Positions 11,691-22,339 of a stretch of DNA of 64,000 nucleotides are shown piece by piece; position 1 is the stretch's first letter, and each line of letters opens with the position of its first letter. The notes below the pieces were generated by a model that made no database searches, was not told the DNA's origin, and was given only the letters and a program-made list of their open reading frames with translations. The position numbers and the translations under genes are program-made. Location of the stretch: positions 1,364,001 through 1,428,000 of the forward strand of contig JAPNXP010000006.1 of NCBI GenBank assembly GCA_028753945.1, in the 5' to 3' direction. The stretch comes from Hexactinellida sp. DTS-2022. Its lineage: Eukaryota; Porifera; Hexactinellida.

Positions 11691-11880
11691 CTACTTCATG
11701 GCTCCACCAGACAATAACATAGCTTGAATAGTTCTCCGAATACCGCAATTTTTAACACATCCATTGTTTACAAGGGTGTAATCGTAAAACAAGTACAGGT
11801 GCTACTAGTCAGTCTAGCCCACACAGGTAGCCTAGTAGCCTATATAGACCCTAATGCATGTCTCTACTCATCTTCTAGCG
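11691..11880 (+). repeat. DIRS left inverted terminal repeat
   Basis: Starts CTACTTCATGGCTCC and continues to CTCATCTTCTAGCGC. The segment from about 11,710 pairs with 20,097-20,275 in inverse orientation. The first 20 bases are unique to the left end and are copied in the internal complementary region. Confidence 0.88.
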
Positions 11881-11905
11881 CAATTTATTTTTATTTACAT
11901 CCTAC

Positions 11906-13138
11906 ATGTCAAACTACGATCCAGAATCCCCTCTCCATTCTTACAGCTCAGAGGTCGAACCGACTATGTCCGGATACCTCTCCGATAACGAGGAGTACTT
12001 CCTCCCCAAACATCGGGATCCAATAGACCAGAGGCGTTCCAGTAACGATCCCTCACGTGGTCTACGGGAAGCGGTAGCCTTGGCTAACCTAGTTCCCTGT
12101 CCAACAGGTTCTATGCCTGACAGGACCTCCTTGGGGACAGCAGCTCAGGCTGACTATGTGGCTCCCCGCACCCTCGGGCCAGACCCGACTTTGGTGCAAG
12201 AGGCAGGAGCCTCAGATAATCTGCAAACTACCCTGCAGATAGTACATGCACTCCAAGAGCTGCAGCAGTCAGTCGCTGATATGAAAAATCAGCTTACTTC
12301 ACCGACGACCTCTGCCAGTCAACAGATGACCCAAGCAGCTGGGGATCTTTCCCTCACGCCAGGAGAAAGTAGTGGCACGCTTCCCAGCAGCCATCTGTTT
12401 GACCCCAGTGGTCTCTTAGGGGACAAGTTCTTCTCAGGAGCCCCCGACACTGTATGCGAGTACCTCACAAAGTACTTCTTACAACCCTTGAACTCCCAGC
12501 TCACTTCTGAGATGGCTAAGCAGTTCAAAAGACCTGACGTTCCTGTAATGAGGGTCCATAAACTAGACAATCTGTTTCAACGGAAAGACCTAAGCTTTAT
12601 GAAGGCTCGCGACCAAACCCTCAAAGAGATACATAAAGACCTGCTACATGCAGTCGGTCCAGTCGCTGAGTTGCTAGCGAAGCTGACAGACGGCCAAGTT
12701 GTCGAATCTAACAAGGTAATAGAGTACGTCTCGGCAACTCTCATTCTCATGGGATCAAGCGCGGCCAGAATACTGACCGCCCGAAGGAAAAATGCAATTA
12801 GGGAACTTAATCCTTCGCTAGTGAGCGAGGTAGGCATTCTACCTCACGACAACGAGTCTAATATGGTACTTGGCCCTGCAAACCTAAAACTCCTAACAGA
12901 AATTCAAAAGGAAAAGGCTCAAATAGACAGGCTGGTAGATCGCCCAGCCAAGAAGCCTAAATTTACCAACAGCCAGTACAACTCTAAGTCTACTGGACCC
13001 AAACCGAACCAGTTTTTTCGGAGGGGCCCCACTGGAGGATCGGGCTTCAGTGGGGCCGACCAAGGGAAACCCCGACAATATCCTGCGAAACCCTTCAAAC
13101 CCAGCCCGTCTGGCCCATTCAAACGCCAGAGTTATTGA
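11906..13138 (+). CDS. DIRS Gag-like protein (410 aa)
   Basis: ATG at 11,906, stop 13,138. Position and composition are those of the first ORF of DIRS elements, which is taken to encode the nucleocapsid-like protein. The N-terminal third is Ser/Pro/Glu-rich and acidic (YSSEVEPTMSGYLSDNEEY). The middle is helical (about 170-330; CEYLTKYFLQPLNSQLTSEM). The C-terminus is basic and rich in Gly, Pro, Lys and Arg (from about 345), suitable for RNA binding; there are no CCHC knuckles. The stop overlaps the start of the next frame, so the RT may be made by frameshift or reinitiation. GC content is higher than in the surroundings. Confidence 0.8.
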   Translation: MSNYDPESPLHSYSSEVEPTMSGYLSDNEEYFLPKHRDPIDQRRSSNDPSRGLREAVALANLVPCPTGSMPDRTSLGTAAQADYVAPRTLGPDPTLVQEAGASDNLQTTLQIVHALQELQQSVADMKNQLTSPTTSASQQMTQAAGDLSLTPGESSGTLPSSHLFDPSGLLGDKFFSGAPDTVCEYLTKYFLQPLNSQLTSEMAKQFKRPDVPVMRVHKLDNLFQRKDLSFMKARDQTLKEIHKDLLHAVGPVAELLAKLTDGQVVESNKVIEYVSATLILMGSSAARILTARRKNAIRELNPSLVSEVGILPHDNESNMVLGPANLKLLTEIQKEKAQIDRLVDRPAKKPKFTNSQYNSKSTGPKPNQFFRRGPTGGSGFSGADQGKPRQYPAKPFKPSPSGPFKRQSY

Positions 13139-13802
13139 AGTACCTGGGAGCTATGAAGCCCCCCCTGGCCCCGCCCTCACCAACGGGCCGCCTTCCTCTA
13201 TACATACACAACTGGGAACTCCTTCACCCAGACCCCTTTGTAATTCAGTGTGTGAAGGGGCTACAATTGCCCCTTTCACAAGTTATAACAAACTCTCATA
13301 TCAAGCCCCTGCCAGTCTCACTAGAGACACATCAACCTATCGAGGAGGAAATAACACGCCTCCTCCGCATTGGAGCAATCGAGGTGACTCAATCACCCCA
13401 CTTCACCAGCCCAATCTTTGTCCGCAAAAAAACATCCGGACAGTGGCGGCTCATACTCAACCTAAAAAAGCTGAACTTGTATCTACCGCCATGCCACTTC
13501 AAGATGGAGGGCTTACACTGCGTCCAGTATGTAGTGACTCCTGGCGCGTACATGAGCAAAGTAGACCTGAAGGACGCCTACCTCACGATTGCTATCCATC
13601 CCAACTTCAGGCAGTACCTACAATTCGAATGGAAAGCCACTATTTATCAATACAAAACCATGCCATTCGGCTTAAGCATAGCCCCCTTCGTCTTTACGAA
13701 GACCCTCAAAAGGCCAATTGCAGTTTTACGTTCATGGGGCATTCGTCTCATAGTTTATATAGACGATATCCTAATAGCAGCTCCCAACCCATATAACAAA
13801 AA

Positions 13803-14060
13803 GTACACAGAGCATGCTCATAAGGTACACAGAGCATGCTCATAAGGTACACAGAGCATGCTCATAAGGTACACAGAGCATGCTCATAAGGTACACAGAG
13901 CATGCTCATAAGGTACATAGAGCATGCTCATAAGGTACATAGAGCATGCTCGTATAAAAGTACATAGATCATGCTCGTATAAAAGTACATAGAGCATGCT
14001 CGTAAAAGTATACATAGAGCATGCTCGTAAAAGTACATAGAGCATGCTCGTATAAAAGCA
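13803..14060 (+). repeat. Tandem ~22-bp repeats, left terminus (GAGCATGCTC core)
   Basis: About eleven units, beginning GTACACAGAGCATGCTCATAA and drifting to GTACATAGAGCATGCTCGTA with variable A/T spacers. Each has the perfect palindrome GAGCATGCTC. The sequence is inverted at 17,290-17,520. Confidence 0.92.
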
Positions 14061-14313
14061 TACAAATAAATGCGAATTTGGAAATATATTCAATTCTTAA
14101 TAAGATCTAATATAGATGTTCTAAAATAATGCTACAATTATTACGACGTGTATTATTTTTATAAGTGTTGCTATAAGTGTGTATCAAATTGGAACGCAAT
14201 TCATAAGTAGTAAATATTATACTTGTGATTATTATATTAGGGTAGTGGCGTAGCCAGACCTTGAGGCCAACCTGGGCACACTTGGGGCACTCACCCACGG
14301 CGTGGCCAAAATA

Positions 14314-14941
14314 CAGGCCCGGATTTACCATACGGCAGATGCGGCATATGCCGGGGGCCCCGCGCTTTTGTATTTTTGGGCCCCGCGCGGTGGGTAGTTT
14401 TCATTTTTGAAAAAATGTTCGTAATCGATGGACTAACTTTATTTGTCACAGTTGAGTATACTACTACGTAGTCTCTTTGTCCCGCGGTTTTTGCTCCTGT
14501 GAAATCCCGTAAACATAACTTTTAGAAGACCCACGATAAGGTTTATTATTATTTTCACAATCAGCCAGATTTTACCTAAAAGTATATCTATGTATGTAGA
14601 TTAACTAGAAAACAGTAATTTTTTAATTTTTATATTCGATATTATTAGGCATGTGTCATGCACTAGACAAGTACATTGAATATCAGACTAAACTCTGATG
14701 TATATTTCCTTACAAGTAAAGATACAGGTGAAATGTTAATGGAGTAGGGGACAAAAGGAACTGCGTTTAATCTTAAATATTTTCTGAGTAAGGGAAATTT
14801 TCCCTTGTACTCCATGAACCATCCCACCAAAACTCAGCATTCCGTGAGCAAAAATCGGCAATATTATTCGTTTGCAATACGATCAAGGGGCCCCGCGATG
14901 AAAATATGCCGCGGGCCCCGAACAACCCTAATCCGTCCCTG
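14314..14941. mobile_element. hAT-type MITE nested in the 3.7-kb element
   Basis: Ends CAGGCCCGGATTTACC and, inverted, CAGGGACGGATTAGGG. Flanked by CCAAAATA (14,306-14,313) and CCAGAATA (14,942-14,949), an 8-bp duplication with one change. Subterminal GGGGCCCCGCG blocks occur at both ends. Non-coding. Confidence 0.72.
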
Positions 14942-15201
14942 CCAGAATAAAATCTAGGGGGGTCAAAGGTAAATTCAGCGAGCGATCGAATGGGGGCCTG
15001 CGGGTATAACCCCGGTAAAAAAATTAACAGAGTTTATGTTAACTACCAAAGCATTATTGTTCTTGCTGGTACTAGTCATGCAATCATTCATTATAATAAT
15101 AGGGGATACGGCATCCCATACTACTAAGTAATTTTAGCTATAATATTTTATTATACTAGCGCGCTACGCTTGCTGAGTTGCTTCCAGACCTGTAATACCC
15201 A

Positions 15202-15228
15202 CACAACAACCGCTAAGCGGTTGTTGTG
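15202..15228. repeat. Perfect 27-bp hairpin
   Basis: CACAACAACCGCT and AGCGGTTGTTGTG separated by one A, a 13-bp perfect stem in AT-rich DNA. It lies close to an AGCGCGCTACGC motif (about 15,159). Function unknown. Confidence 0.75.
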
Positions 15229-15744
15229 TGGTACTAATCACAACAACTCTCGTTATTAGTGTACATTAGTTCCAGGACAATAATTACCTTCCATTATTTA
15301 TAACAATCTCATACATGCTCGAGCAAGCCAATTATTATTGGTGCGGCGAAGTGACGTCGAGTTATTGAATCTCAGTGTGACATAAATGCTACCAGAATAT
15401 TGATGCGGCTACCTAAAATATTGTTGCGGCCAAGCCCGCACCTGCTGCACCTGCTCCTCATATAGTAGTAATAGTATATGTACTATGTGAATATTTTGAC
15501 ATTTACTAATATTTAAGTCTAAGATTACCGAAACAAATTTAACCTTCTCTTCCATGTGTTTTTTATACCCTACCCTACCAAACTAGTCGTACACTTAACA
15601 TCTGCATTTAAATTAATGGATAAGAATATAATCAATAACCCTGGTGAGTGAGTCAATGAATAGTAATATTGTATTCCAACTAATTGTAATACAATAATAG
15701 GAATAAAGTTGTTAAGATTTTCCGTCCGCTCTCTATCTCTCTAC

Positions 15745-15985
15745 TGTATTTTTGTGAAAGATAGAGTACTCATGTTTTCAAAAATCCCTCACAGACGGGA
15801 TGGGAGTGTGCTTCTTCTGGTTGATTTTCAAACCTTGAATAGTATTGCATTGTAGATACAAGGAAGGATTTAAATAGAATTCAAATTACATTTCATCTTA
15901 TTTTAATATAATTTTAATTAATTAATGTTTGAATCATAAAGACTTCCAAATAAGAATAGTCTTTAATTAATTAATGTAAGATTAA
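15745..15985. repeat. Dispersed ~200-bp repeat, copy 1
   Basis: From CCCTCACAGACGGGATGGGA to a TTAATTAATTAATG end. A near-identical copy lies at 25,246-25,441, differing by a short duplication of GTATTTGTAG. Not coding; family unknown. Confidence 0.8.
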
Positions 15986-17289
15986 TGATTACAAATAGAA
16001 ATAGGAATTCGCGGGTATTTACGTTACTATATTTTGAATCATTAACATTGTAAAATGTTTCAAGTGTTTCTTATGAAACACATATTCACTTACAAACAAC
16101 TAGCATAATAATAAGAGAATGTTTTTTTATGTTTATAAAAAACATCATCGGTAGAAAGTAGCGAGCTTTTTTAATACAAACGCCGATGATCGGTGGATAA
16201 GTATTCTCTAATAATAATAATAACAGTCATTCCAAATGGTATAGTCAGGCCATCGCGTACGGAAGTCCGACAGATTTAAAATTCAATACTGTGCACTTAT
16301 AGTATAAAACTAAAGTAGGACCCTACTATAACGTTTTTACTAGAAGAAGCACACTAATAATCATGCCATAGTGCGCAGCCTTTATAGTTAATTGTGCGAG
16401 CTAATTCAACAGCAAATCTATTTTGCATGAATTTAGACATCCTTGCGAATGATTAATTTCAATGAAGAATTTTTCGGGAGAGTACAAATTCTTTTGGTAG
16501 GGCACTGTAGATGTTTGGTCTTAGGGTCACATATTTCCCTTAGCATACCTCGACACAATAGGGGCCTCCAAACCCTTGTTGAGAAAGTGGAGCATCCAAA
16601 GAAACAACGTCCGCTCCTTGGGGTACAGTGTGGCATATGTCCTGTTAATTTCCGACGTCCAGAATAATCTACTGAGTATAGCATCTGTTAAGTATTGAAA
16701 TTTGGTCGAATAGCACGCTTTTTTTATAGCTTTCAGGGGCTTCGCCCTGGAAGCCACAACCCCCTCTTCTAGTAAATCCTGGATCCGCCCCAGTAGTGAT
16801 CTAGTTATAATTACATGTAATTTAGGGATCGTAGACGACGCGATCTTGAGTATGCGAAATTCGAATAGCCGATCATGCCCAATGGTATCAGGTCCTAATC
16901 TGCTATCCCAATACATAGTGATCTATTTATAGCGGAACCTCGATTATCCGAACCCTTTGTACTTTTTCCAACGATTTCGGATAATAGAGGTTGCACTTAT
17001 TTGAAAAAAATGCTCGAGAAAATATGAGAGTATTTAGATTCTACTAAGCTAGGTTTGAACAATAATAGGGCAGTATCCATGAATAATATAATTGCACCCC
17101 TTCTTGTCTGGATCCCCCTTTGCAGCAGGCCCTGACTATGTATTTCAGCAGGTTCCGAAAGTTGAAATACTGAGAAGGTGGGGCTCCACCCCAGGTGCGA
17201 CAACCGGGACCTGAGCTTCGCTACCCGGGGCCTGGCCCCGGCTGGACCCCCTGGCCACGCCACTGTACTAGAGTAAATATCATTGATCT

Positions 17290-17520
17290 TTACGAGCATG
17301 CTCTATGTACTTTTATACGAGCATGCTCTATGTACCTTATGAGCATGCTCTATGTACTTTTACGAGCATGCTCTATGTATACTTTTACGAGCATGCTCTA
17401 TGTACTTTTATACGAGCATGCTCTATGTACCTTATGAGCATGCTCTGTGTACCTAATGAGCATGCTCTGTGTACCTTATGAGCATGCTCTGTGTACCTTA
17501 TGAGCATACTCTGTGTACTT
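17290..17520 (-). repeat. Tandem ~22-bp repeats, right terminus (GAGCATGCTC core)
   Basis: About ten units, the inverse of 13,803-14,060. The outermost units carry CTGTGTAC and the inner ones CTATGTAC, mirroring the gradient at the other end. This shows the two arrays are arms of one inverted repeat. Confidence 0.92.
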
Positions 17521-18772
17521 TTTGTTACCTCCCCAACCCGCAAACCTTGTCTCGGGATACACACCTAACTACTTCCCTGCTAATCCAACTGGGTTTTCGC
17601 ATAAATCAGGAGAAGTCAATACTAACGCCGAGTCAAACTATCGAATTCCTAGGAATTACGATCAACTCGAAGACAATGACCATGAGCTTACCGCAGGTCT
17701 CACTGATAAACATCAACTCACGATGTCGCTACTTAACCCGCAAGGGGAACTGTACAGCACGCCAACTAGCTGCACTTATAGGCAGTCTAACATTCTGCAA
17801 GACAGCCATCTACCCAGCACCAATATATTACCGCTCCCTACAATTCGATTTGATACGATGTCTACGAGCGTCGAACGACTACAATCAAACTGTAGTATTG
17901 AGCCAAAACTCCCTGTCAGATCTCAATTGGTGGGTATCCAGCGCGAAGAACTGGAACTCCACGCCTATCCACAAGATGGAGATTACCAACCTCATGCAGA
18001 CAGACGCCTCCCTCTCAGGCTGGGGAGTTGTGTTCGGGAACCTTCAGGCTGCGGGCCTATGGTCTCAACAGGAGAAAAATCTCCACATAAATTCATTAGA
18101 ACTCAAAGCAATTATGTTTGGAGTGAAAATGTTTGCCAAACCAAATTCTCACCTATTGATACAAACGGACAACAGGGCTGCAATACGCTTTGTGAACAAG
18201 CTGAGCGGTACCCACTCAGAGGACCTAGCCTCACTGTCCATACAACTCCACAAACACTGCTTGGGGCAGAAAGTCCTGCTCACTGCAGAGCACCTACCGG
18301 GCAAAGAAAACGTCCTAGCAGACAAACTGTCCAGACAACCGAACCAGGACTGGAGCGACTGGAGCCTCTGCCCCTCTGTCTTCGCCCAGATCCTGAATCA
18401 CACCAAACTATCTCCCAGCATAGATCTATTCGCAACTCGCCTGAACTCCAAATTAGAAAGGTTCATGAGTTGGAAACCGGACCCCGAAGCAATAGGTATA
18501 AACGCCTTCGTACACCACTGGGGGAACCTAGATTGCCCTTACATATTCCCGCCATTCATACTAATCGGCCGGGTCCTTACCAAGCTGAAGACGGACCTAG
18601 TGCGACAAGCAATCCTAATTGTCCCTCACTGGCCATCCAGGCCATGGTGGCCAGCCCTCATAGATGCTACTCGCCAGAATCCCATGAGGCTAGCCCAAGT
18701 CCCCAATCTAATAACAGACACCCTGGGAAACCCCCACCCTCTGATCATCGCCAAGCGAATGAACCTGCTGGC

Positions 18773-19765
18773 ATGCGTCGTATCAGGAATCTCCTAATCG
18801 GAAAGGGTGTACCAGAACGCTCCACTCACATTATTTGCAAAAGCTGGAGCCAGGCCACGCTTAAGTCCTACGGCTCCGCTTGGAACCAATGGGAACGATG
18901 GTGCGAAAAGAATAAAGCAAACTATCTTCAACCAAAACTTAATGAGCTCTTATGTTTTCTCACGGAGTCTTTTGACTCTCAGAAATCTACTAGCTGGACC
19001 TCCACATTCCGGTCCGCCATATCAACACTCTTAGAAGTAACTGAGGGCTCCCAAATTGGCAAAAGTGCTCTAATCTCACGTTTGATCAAGGGCATGAACA
19101 ACATAGAGCCAAAAAAGCCACGCTACTCTAGCACATGGGACGTCAACTCCCTACTCCAGTACCTTGAGCATATGCCATGTGAGTCCCTCAAACAACTATC
19201 ACTTAAAACGGTAACCCTCCTCGCACTAACTACTGCCTCACGGTGCTCAGAACTGGCCGCCCTAGACACCAACTTCATGGAGACACAACCAAACAAAATA
19301 GTTTTCCACATTCCTAAATCCAAAACATGGAACAAAAGGACCATGAAACCTATATGCATTCACAGGTTCCAGGAGAACCCAAGCCTTTGCCCTGTGAACA
19401 CTCTAAATGCGTACATAGCACAGACAAAGACCTTGAGGGCTCTTAATACGTCTAGTGCCCTCCTAATAGCTGTGGTAAAACCCCACAAGCCCGTCACAAC
19501 TTCTACTGTTGGTCGATGGGTAAAAAACACCCTCAACCTAGCAGGCATCGACACTACTGTGTTTAAGGCACATTCCACGAGATCAGCCTCAACATCAAAA
19601 GCTTCCTTGGCAGGTCTGCCAACAGACACAATCCTAAAGGTAGCGGACTGGTCAAATGCCAACACCTTCAAACGGTTCTACCAAAGAATTCCGGAAGGAA
19701 GAGGAACCGACGAAATGGACTCAACCAGAGCCTTCACCTCAGCTGTCCTTAGCTTAGATACATAG
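18773..19765 (+). CDS. DIRS tyrosine recombinase (330 aa)
   Basis: ATG at 18,773, chosen because it precedes the recombinase domain. The frame is open further upstream only as a shadow of RNase H. An N-terminal SAM-like core-binding region (SWSQATLKSYGSAWNQWERW) is followed by the catalytic domain with Arg in TTASRCSELAAL, the His-x-x-Arg pair in KAHSTRSAS, Trp in VADWSNANTF, and the nucleophile Tyr in FKRFYQR. This enzyme integrates the circular DNA made by reverse transcription, without target duplication. It overlaps the RT/RNase H ORF by 25 bp in another frame, the usual DIRS arrangement. All catalytic residues are present and the ORF is intact. Confidence 0.92.
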   Translation: MRRIRNLLIGKGVPERSTHIICKSWSQATLKSYGSAWNQWERWCEKNKANYLQPKLNELLCFLTESFDSQKSTSWTSTFRSAISTLLEVTEGSQIGKSALISRLIKGMNNIEPKKPRYSSTWDVNSLLQYLEHMPCESLKQLSLKTVTLLALTTASRCSELAALDTNFMETQPNKIVFHIPKSKTWNKRTMKPICIHRFQENPSLCPVNTLNAYIAQTKTLRALNTSSALLIAVVKPHKPVTTSTVGRWVKNTLNLAGIDTTVFKAHSTRSASTSKASLAGLPTDTILKVADWSNANTFKRFYQRIPEGRGTDEMDSTRAFTSAVLSLDT

Positions 19766-19938
19766 CGCTGTCTACGTAGCACCATGTTTGATGGTGAAAG
19801 ACGCGCAATACTTATACGTTAGGTTTCTTTACGTCACCTAAACGTACTAGTTAGTTACATACAGTGACTTGTATCCCATAGAATGTCTAATATACTCATA
19901 GTACACTGATAATCTGTGGGTAACAACCGTTAAACGAG

Positions 19939-20055
19939 CTATTCAAGCTATGTTATTGTCTGGTGGAGCCATGAAGTAGAATTTATAATTCGACGAGCCC
20001 CGTAGGGGCGAAGTCGAATTGGAATTCTACAAATGGCGTAACCAGACAATAACAT
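19939..20055 (+). repeat. DIRS internal complementary region
   Basis: 19,939-19,979 is the reverse complement of the left end (11,691-11,731). 19,980-20,055 is the reverse complement of the right end (about 20,258-20,333). In the known DIRS cycle this region templates completion and circularisation of the cDNA. It contains the hairpin GCCCC-GTA-GGGGC. Confidence 0.92.
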
Positions 20056-20096
20056 CTAGCGTCCCCTCCCGCCACACCCAAGCGATTCATTTAGGG

Positions 20097-20333
20097 GCGC
20101 TAAAAGATGAGTAGAGACATGCATTAGGGTCTATATAGGCTACTAGGCTACCTGTGTGGGCTAGACTGACTAGTAGCACCTGTACTTGTTTTACGATTAC
20201 ACCCTTGTAAACAATGGATGTGTTAAAAATTGCGGTATTCGGAGAACTATTCAAGCTATGTTATTGTCTGGTTACGCCATTTGTAGAATTCCAATTCGAC
20301 TTCGCCCCTACGGGGCTCGTCGAATTATAAATT
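20097..20333 (-). repeat. DIRS right inverted terminal repeat
   Basis: GCGCTAAAAGATGAGTAGAG through TTGTCTGG pairs with the left terminal repeat. The last ~58 bp (ACGCCATTTGTAG to ATAAATT) are unique to the right end and mirrored in the internal complementary region. Confidence 0.88.
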
Positions 20334-20556
20334 CATTTCGACTGTATATTGTCAGATTCGTCCTCAGCACTAAATTTCCAGCATTTGAGGGCAATATTTA
20401 CTATATTTGGGGAAATTATTCTTCGTTATTCCAGTGCAACAGTAGGAATGTTGTAACATTCCGATCTCAAAATTGCTACTAGCCATATCGAGTGATACCT
20501 TGTTTTCTCGGCTCTGCGTACTGAGTGCGACTTTTGCTATTAGAAACACTCTAAAT

Positions 20557-20709
20557 CAGGGTTTTTTTAAGGTTGAGACCTTGGTGCAACTCAGCGCGGC
20601 CTTGGTGTAACTCAACACTGCAGAGGCTGCTGCCGACCCGAATCGTGGTGTAACTCCAAAAAATCTTAGTGCAAATTTTACACCAAGATCGGCCTTAAAA
20701 AAAACCCTG
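20557..20709. mobile_element. hAT-type MITE in foldback loop
   Basis: Ends CAGGGTTTTTTTAAGG and CCTTAAAAAAAACCCTG, with perfect 8-bp target duplication CTCTAAAT (20,549-20,556; 20,710-20,717). The interior repeats TTGGTG(C/T)AACTC. Non-coding. Confidence 0.88.
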
Positions 20710-22144
20710 CTCTAAATATTAAAAAGTATGCAGGATTTTATACAGAAAAGTTTCCTATGATTACTCATTAGCATCCTAGAAACAATCACATCGCCAACTG
20801 AGGGTCAGGGGGCGCTGTTAGCCCTCCAGTGGGGTCCAGGGGCAAAGCCCCTGGAAGCCAGTAACAATATTAGAGTACTAGTACTAGATCCAGCAGTAGA
20901 GTGCTATTGCTATTCGCCAAGGAAAATAGGGGCGATGCCAGGATGCCCCAACCTCTGTATAAAACCCTGGTATGTATTGTTCCATATTCCTGCACAAGGC
21001 ATAATGACCCAGAAGCCGAGAAAACAAGGTATCACTCGATATGGCTAGTAGCAATTTTGAGATCGGAATGTTACAACATTCCTACTGTTGCACTGGAATA
21101 ACGAAGAATAATTTCCCCAAATATAGTAAATATTGCCCTCAAATGCTGGAAATTTAGTGCTGAGGACGAATCTGACAATATACAGTCGAAATGAATGCAT
21201 TTGAATGGTTTATCCTTGGTTCATACTGCCGGAGAATTCCATTGGGCACTAATCTTTGACCCCCTGAATATTTCATTTTTCCATAAATTGGGCTATGCGC
21301 AATAGCTAAAGGTGATCAGTAGCTAAAATGCAACAACTGTATATAATTGGGTGCTTTTATCTCAAAAAATGCACAATCTTTTCACCAGACATATTGGAAT
21401 ATATGTATCGGTGGATTATTGTCGTATATTTACTAAGTATTAGTCTATATTATAGTTCCGAAAATTGCGAAAACGTGTGTACGTCCTTTGCGGAAGTTAT
21501 TTATAACATGCATAAGGTCAACATAATAATTCAAATCGAGTAAAGTGACGTTTGTCGTGATAAACAGCTGAATCCCTCGAAAGCAAATTTATGATGACGT
21601 CATAAACAAAAATACAGATGACGTCTGATTAAAATATTTATACATCAATCGATAGGTTTTCTTACGCCCTATTCAAATATACAACTTTCATGTCATGGCG
21701 ACATATAGATCAATAGTTATTACCGATAGTGTGAAAAATTAGTCGTGTGATGACGTCACCGTTTGTGTGAAAACCAACAAATTTCAAAAATGTTGTCTGG
21801 GCTTAAACTATTCCTATTGACCTAAAGTATCAATTAAAACCTTAAAAAGTTTGGTTAGGCACTTCCTTAGATGGTTAGGGTTTTTACCCTGTATATATGC
21901 ACTTTCGGTGTACACTGGTGTATATGCACTTTGAGAAGTCACTTTTAATTAAGTGCATATACACCAGTGTAAACGCACTGGAAATATATATTTTAGATAA
22001 TGGGCGGCTAAAATGTGAACTTTTGAACAATAACTAAATAACAATGTGTCCAATTATATTTGTCAAATTTCTAGATTATAATTGGGGTATATTAATTTAT
22101 TATTTGCAATTGTTAATATAGAAGTGCTCAGTCAAATATTCTTG

Positions 22145-22171
22145 TGACATGGAGCTCAACCCAGGAGGTCA
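22145..22171 (+). other. Vestigial 2A-like motif
   Basis: Reads C-D-M-E-L-N-P-G-G followed by Q-S-P-V-stop. It matches D-x-E-x-N-P-G-P except for the final Pro and lies on the strand opposite to the integrase gene. It may be the leader of another element. It could be chance, since only eight residues match. Confidence 0.3.
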
Positions 22172-22339
22172 ATCTCCCGTCTAATTCTATATATCTTTTC
22201 TCTAATCCCAAATTTTCAAAATGAAACGAAATATGTTTGTTAAAAGTTGATGCCCAAATAATTTTATTTATTGTTAACTAAGTAATATAAGGGTCATATA
22301 GAAACACGCTATCTAGCTGCGTCCAAAACTATCTATTTA

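Larger units (their letters stand above)
13791..17531. mobile_element. 3.7-kb element with tandem-repeat inverted termini and 8-bp target duplication
   Basis: Flanked by CCCAACCC on each side (13,783-13,790 and 17,532-17,539). Ends read ATATAACAAAAAGTACACAG and, from the other side, GAGGTAACAAAAAGTACAC. Each terminus is an array of ~22-bp units containing GAGCATGCTC. The 8-bp duplication would suit hAT or MULE transposition. No transposase can be read in the interior; a leftward open stretch at 16,527-16,916 has no recognisable domain. The interior carries nested MITE-like segments with ends AGTGGCGTAGCCAG (about 14,245) and TGGCCACGCCACT (about 17,265). Confidence 0.85.
13135..18797 (+). pseudogene. 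DIRS reverse transcriptase / RNase H, interrupted by a 3.7-kb insertion
   Basis: Part one (to 13,790) holds the RT fingers and palm: RKKTSGQWRLILNLKKLN, DLKDAYLTIAI, and the catalytic YIDDILIA. Part two (from 17,540 to 18,797) holds the RT end, then RNase H motifs TDASLSGWG, LELKA and TDNRAA, and a conserved C-terminal stretch (DLFATRLN; SWKPDPEA; PPFILIG). The element at 13,791-17,531 with its 8-bp target duplication splits the ORF just after the catalytic motif. Removal of element plus one duplication puts both parts in one frame. First ATG in frame is 13,153. It overlaps gag by 1-4 bp and the recombinase by 25 bp. Confidence 0.9.
11691..20333 (+). mobile_element. DIRS-type tyrosine-recombinase retrotransposon
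   Basis: It has all DIRS hallmarks: inverted terminal repeats, gag-like ORF, RT/RNase H ORF, an overlapping tyrosine recombinase ORF, and an internal complementary region that spells the two outer ends joined head to tail. About 4.9 kb without the later insertion at 13,791-17,531. The termini are fixed by the internal region: its junction at 19,979/19,980 mirrors the first base 11,691 and last base 20,333. There is no target duplication, as expected for recombinase-mediated insertion. Apart from the insertion, all ORFs are open, so the copy appears fairly young. Confidence 0.92.
10993..21891. mobile_element. Foldback (long inverted repeat) element, split by a DIRS element
   Basis: Outer ends CAGGGTAAAAACCCTAACC and its reverse complement are flanked by TATA on each side (10,989-10,992; 21,892-21,895). 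The arms are about 880 bp: left 10,993-11,690 plus 20,334-20,514, right about 21,015-21,891. They are almost identical; a 216-bp open stretch reads the same in both arms. The loop (20,515-21,014) holds a hAT MITE. No transposase is encoded. The DIRS element lies in the left arm, and the right arm still shows the uninterrupted sequence. Confidence 0.85.

Noticed and set aside
13050..13796. 248-codon open stretch overlapping the DIRS gag and RT
   Set aside because: A shadow frame of the RT with proline-rich low-complexity translation; the RT motifs are in the frame at 13,135.
13803..14060. CRISPR-like array of regular short repeats
   Set aside because: Units are directly contiguous with no unique spacers, are mirrored at the other end of a transposable element, and the context is eukaryotic.
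16527..16916. Transposase inside the 3.7-kb element
   Set aside because: The translation shows no DDE spacing, zinc finger or other transposase motif, and overlapping frames are similarly open.
17513..18772. N-terminal 420 codons of the long frame that ends in the recombinase
   Set aside because: This part overlaps RNase H in another frame and has no recombinase features. The real start is probably 18,773.
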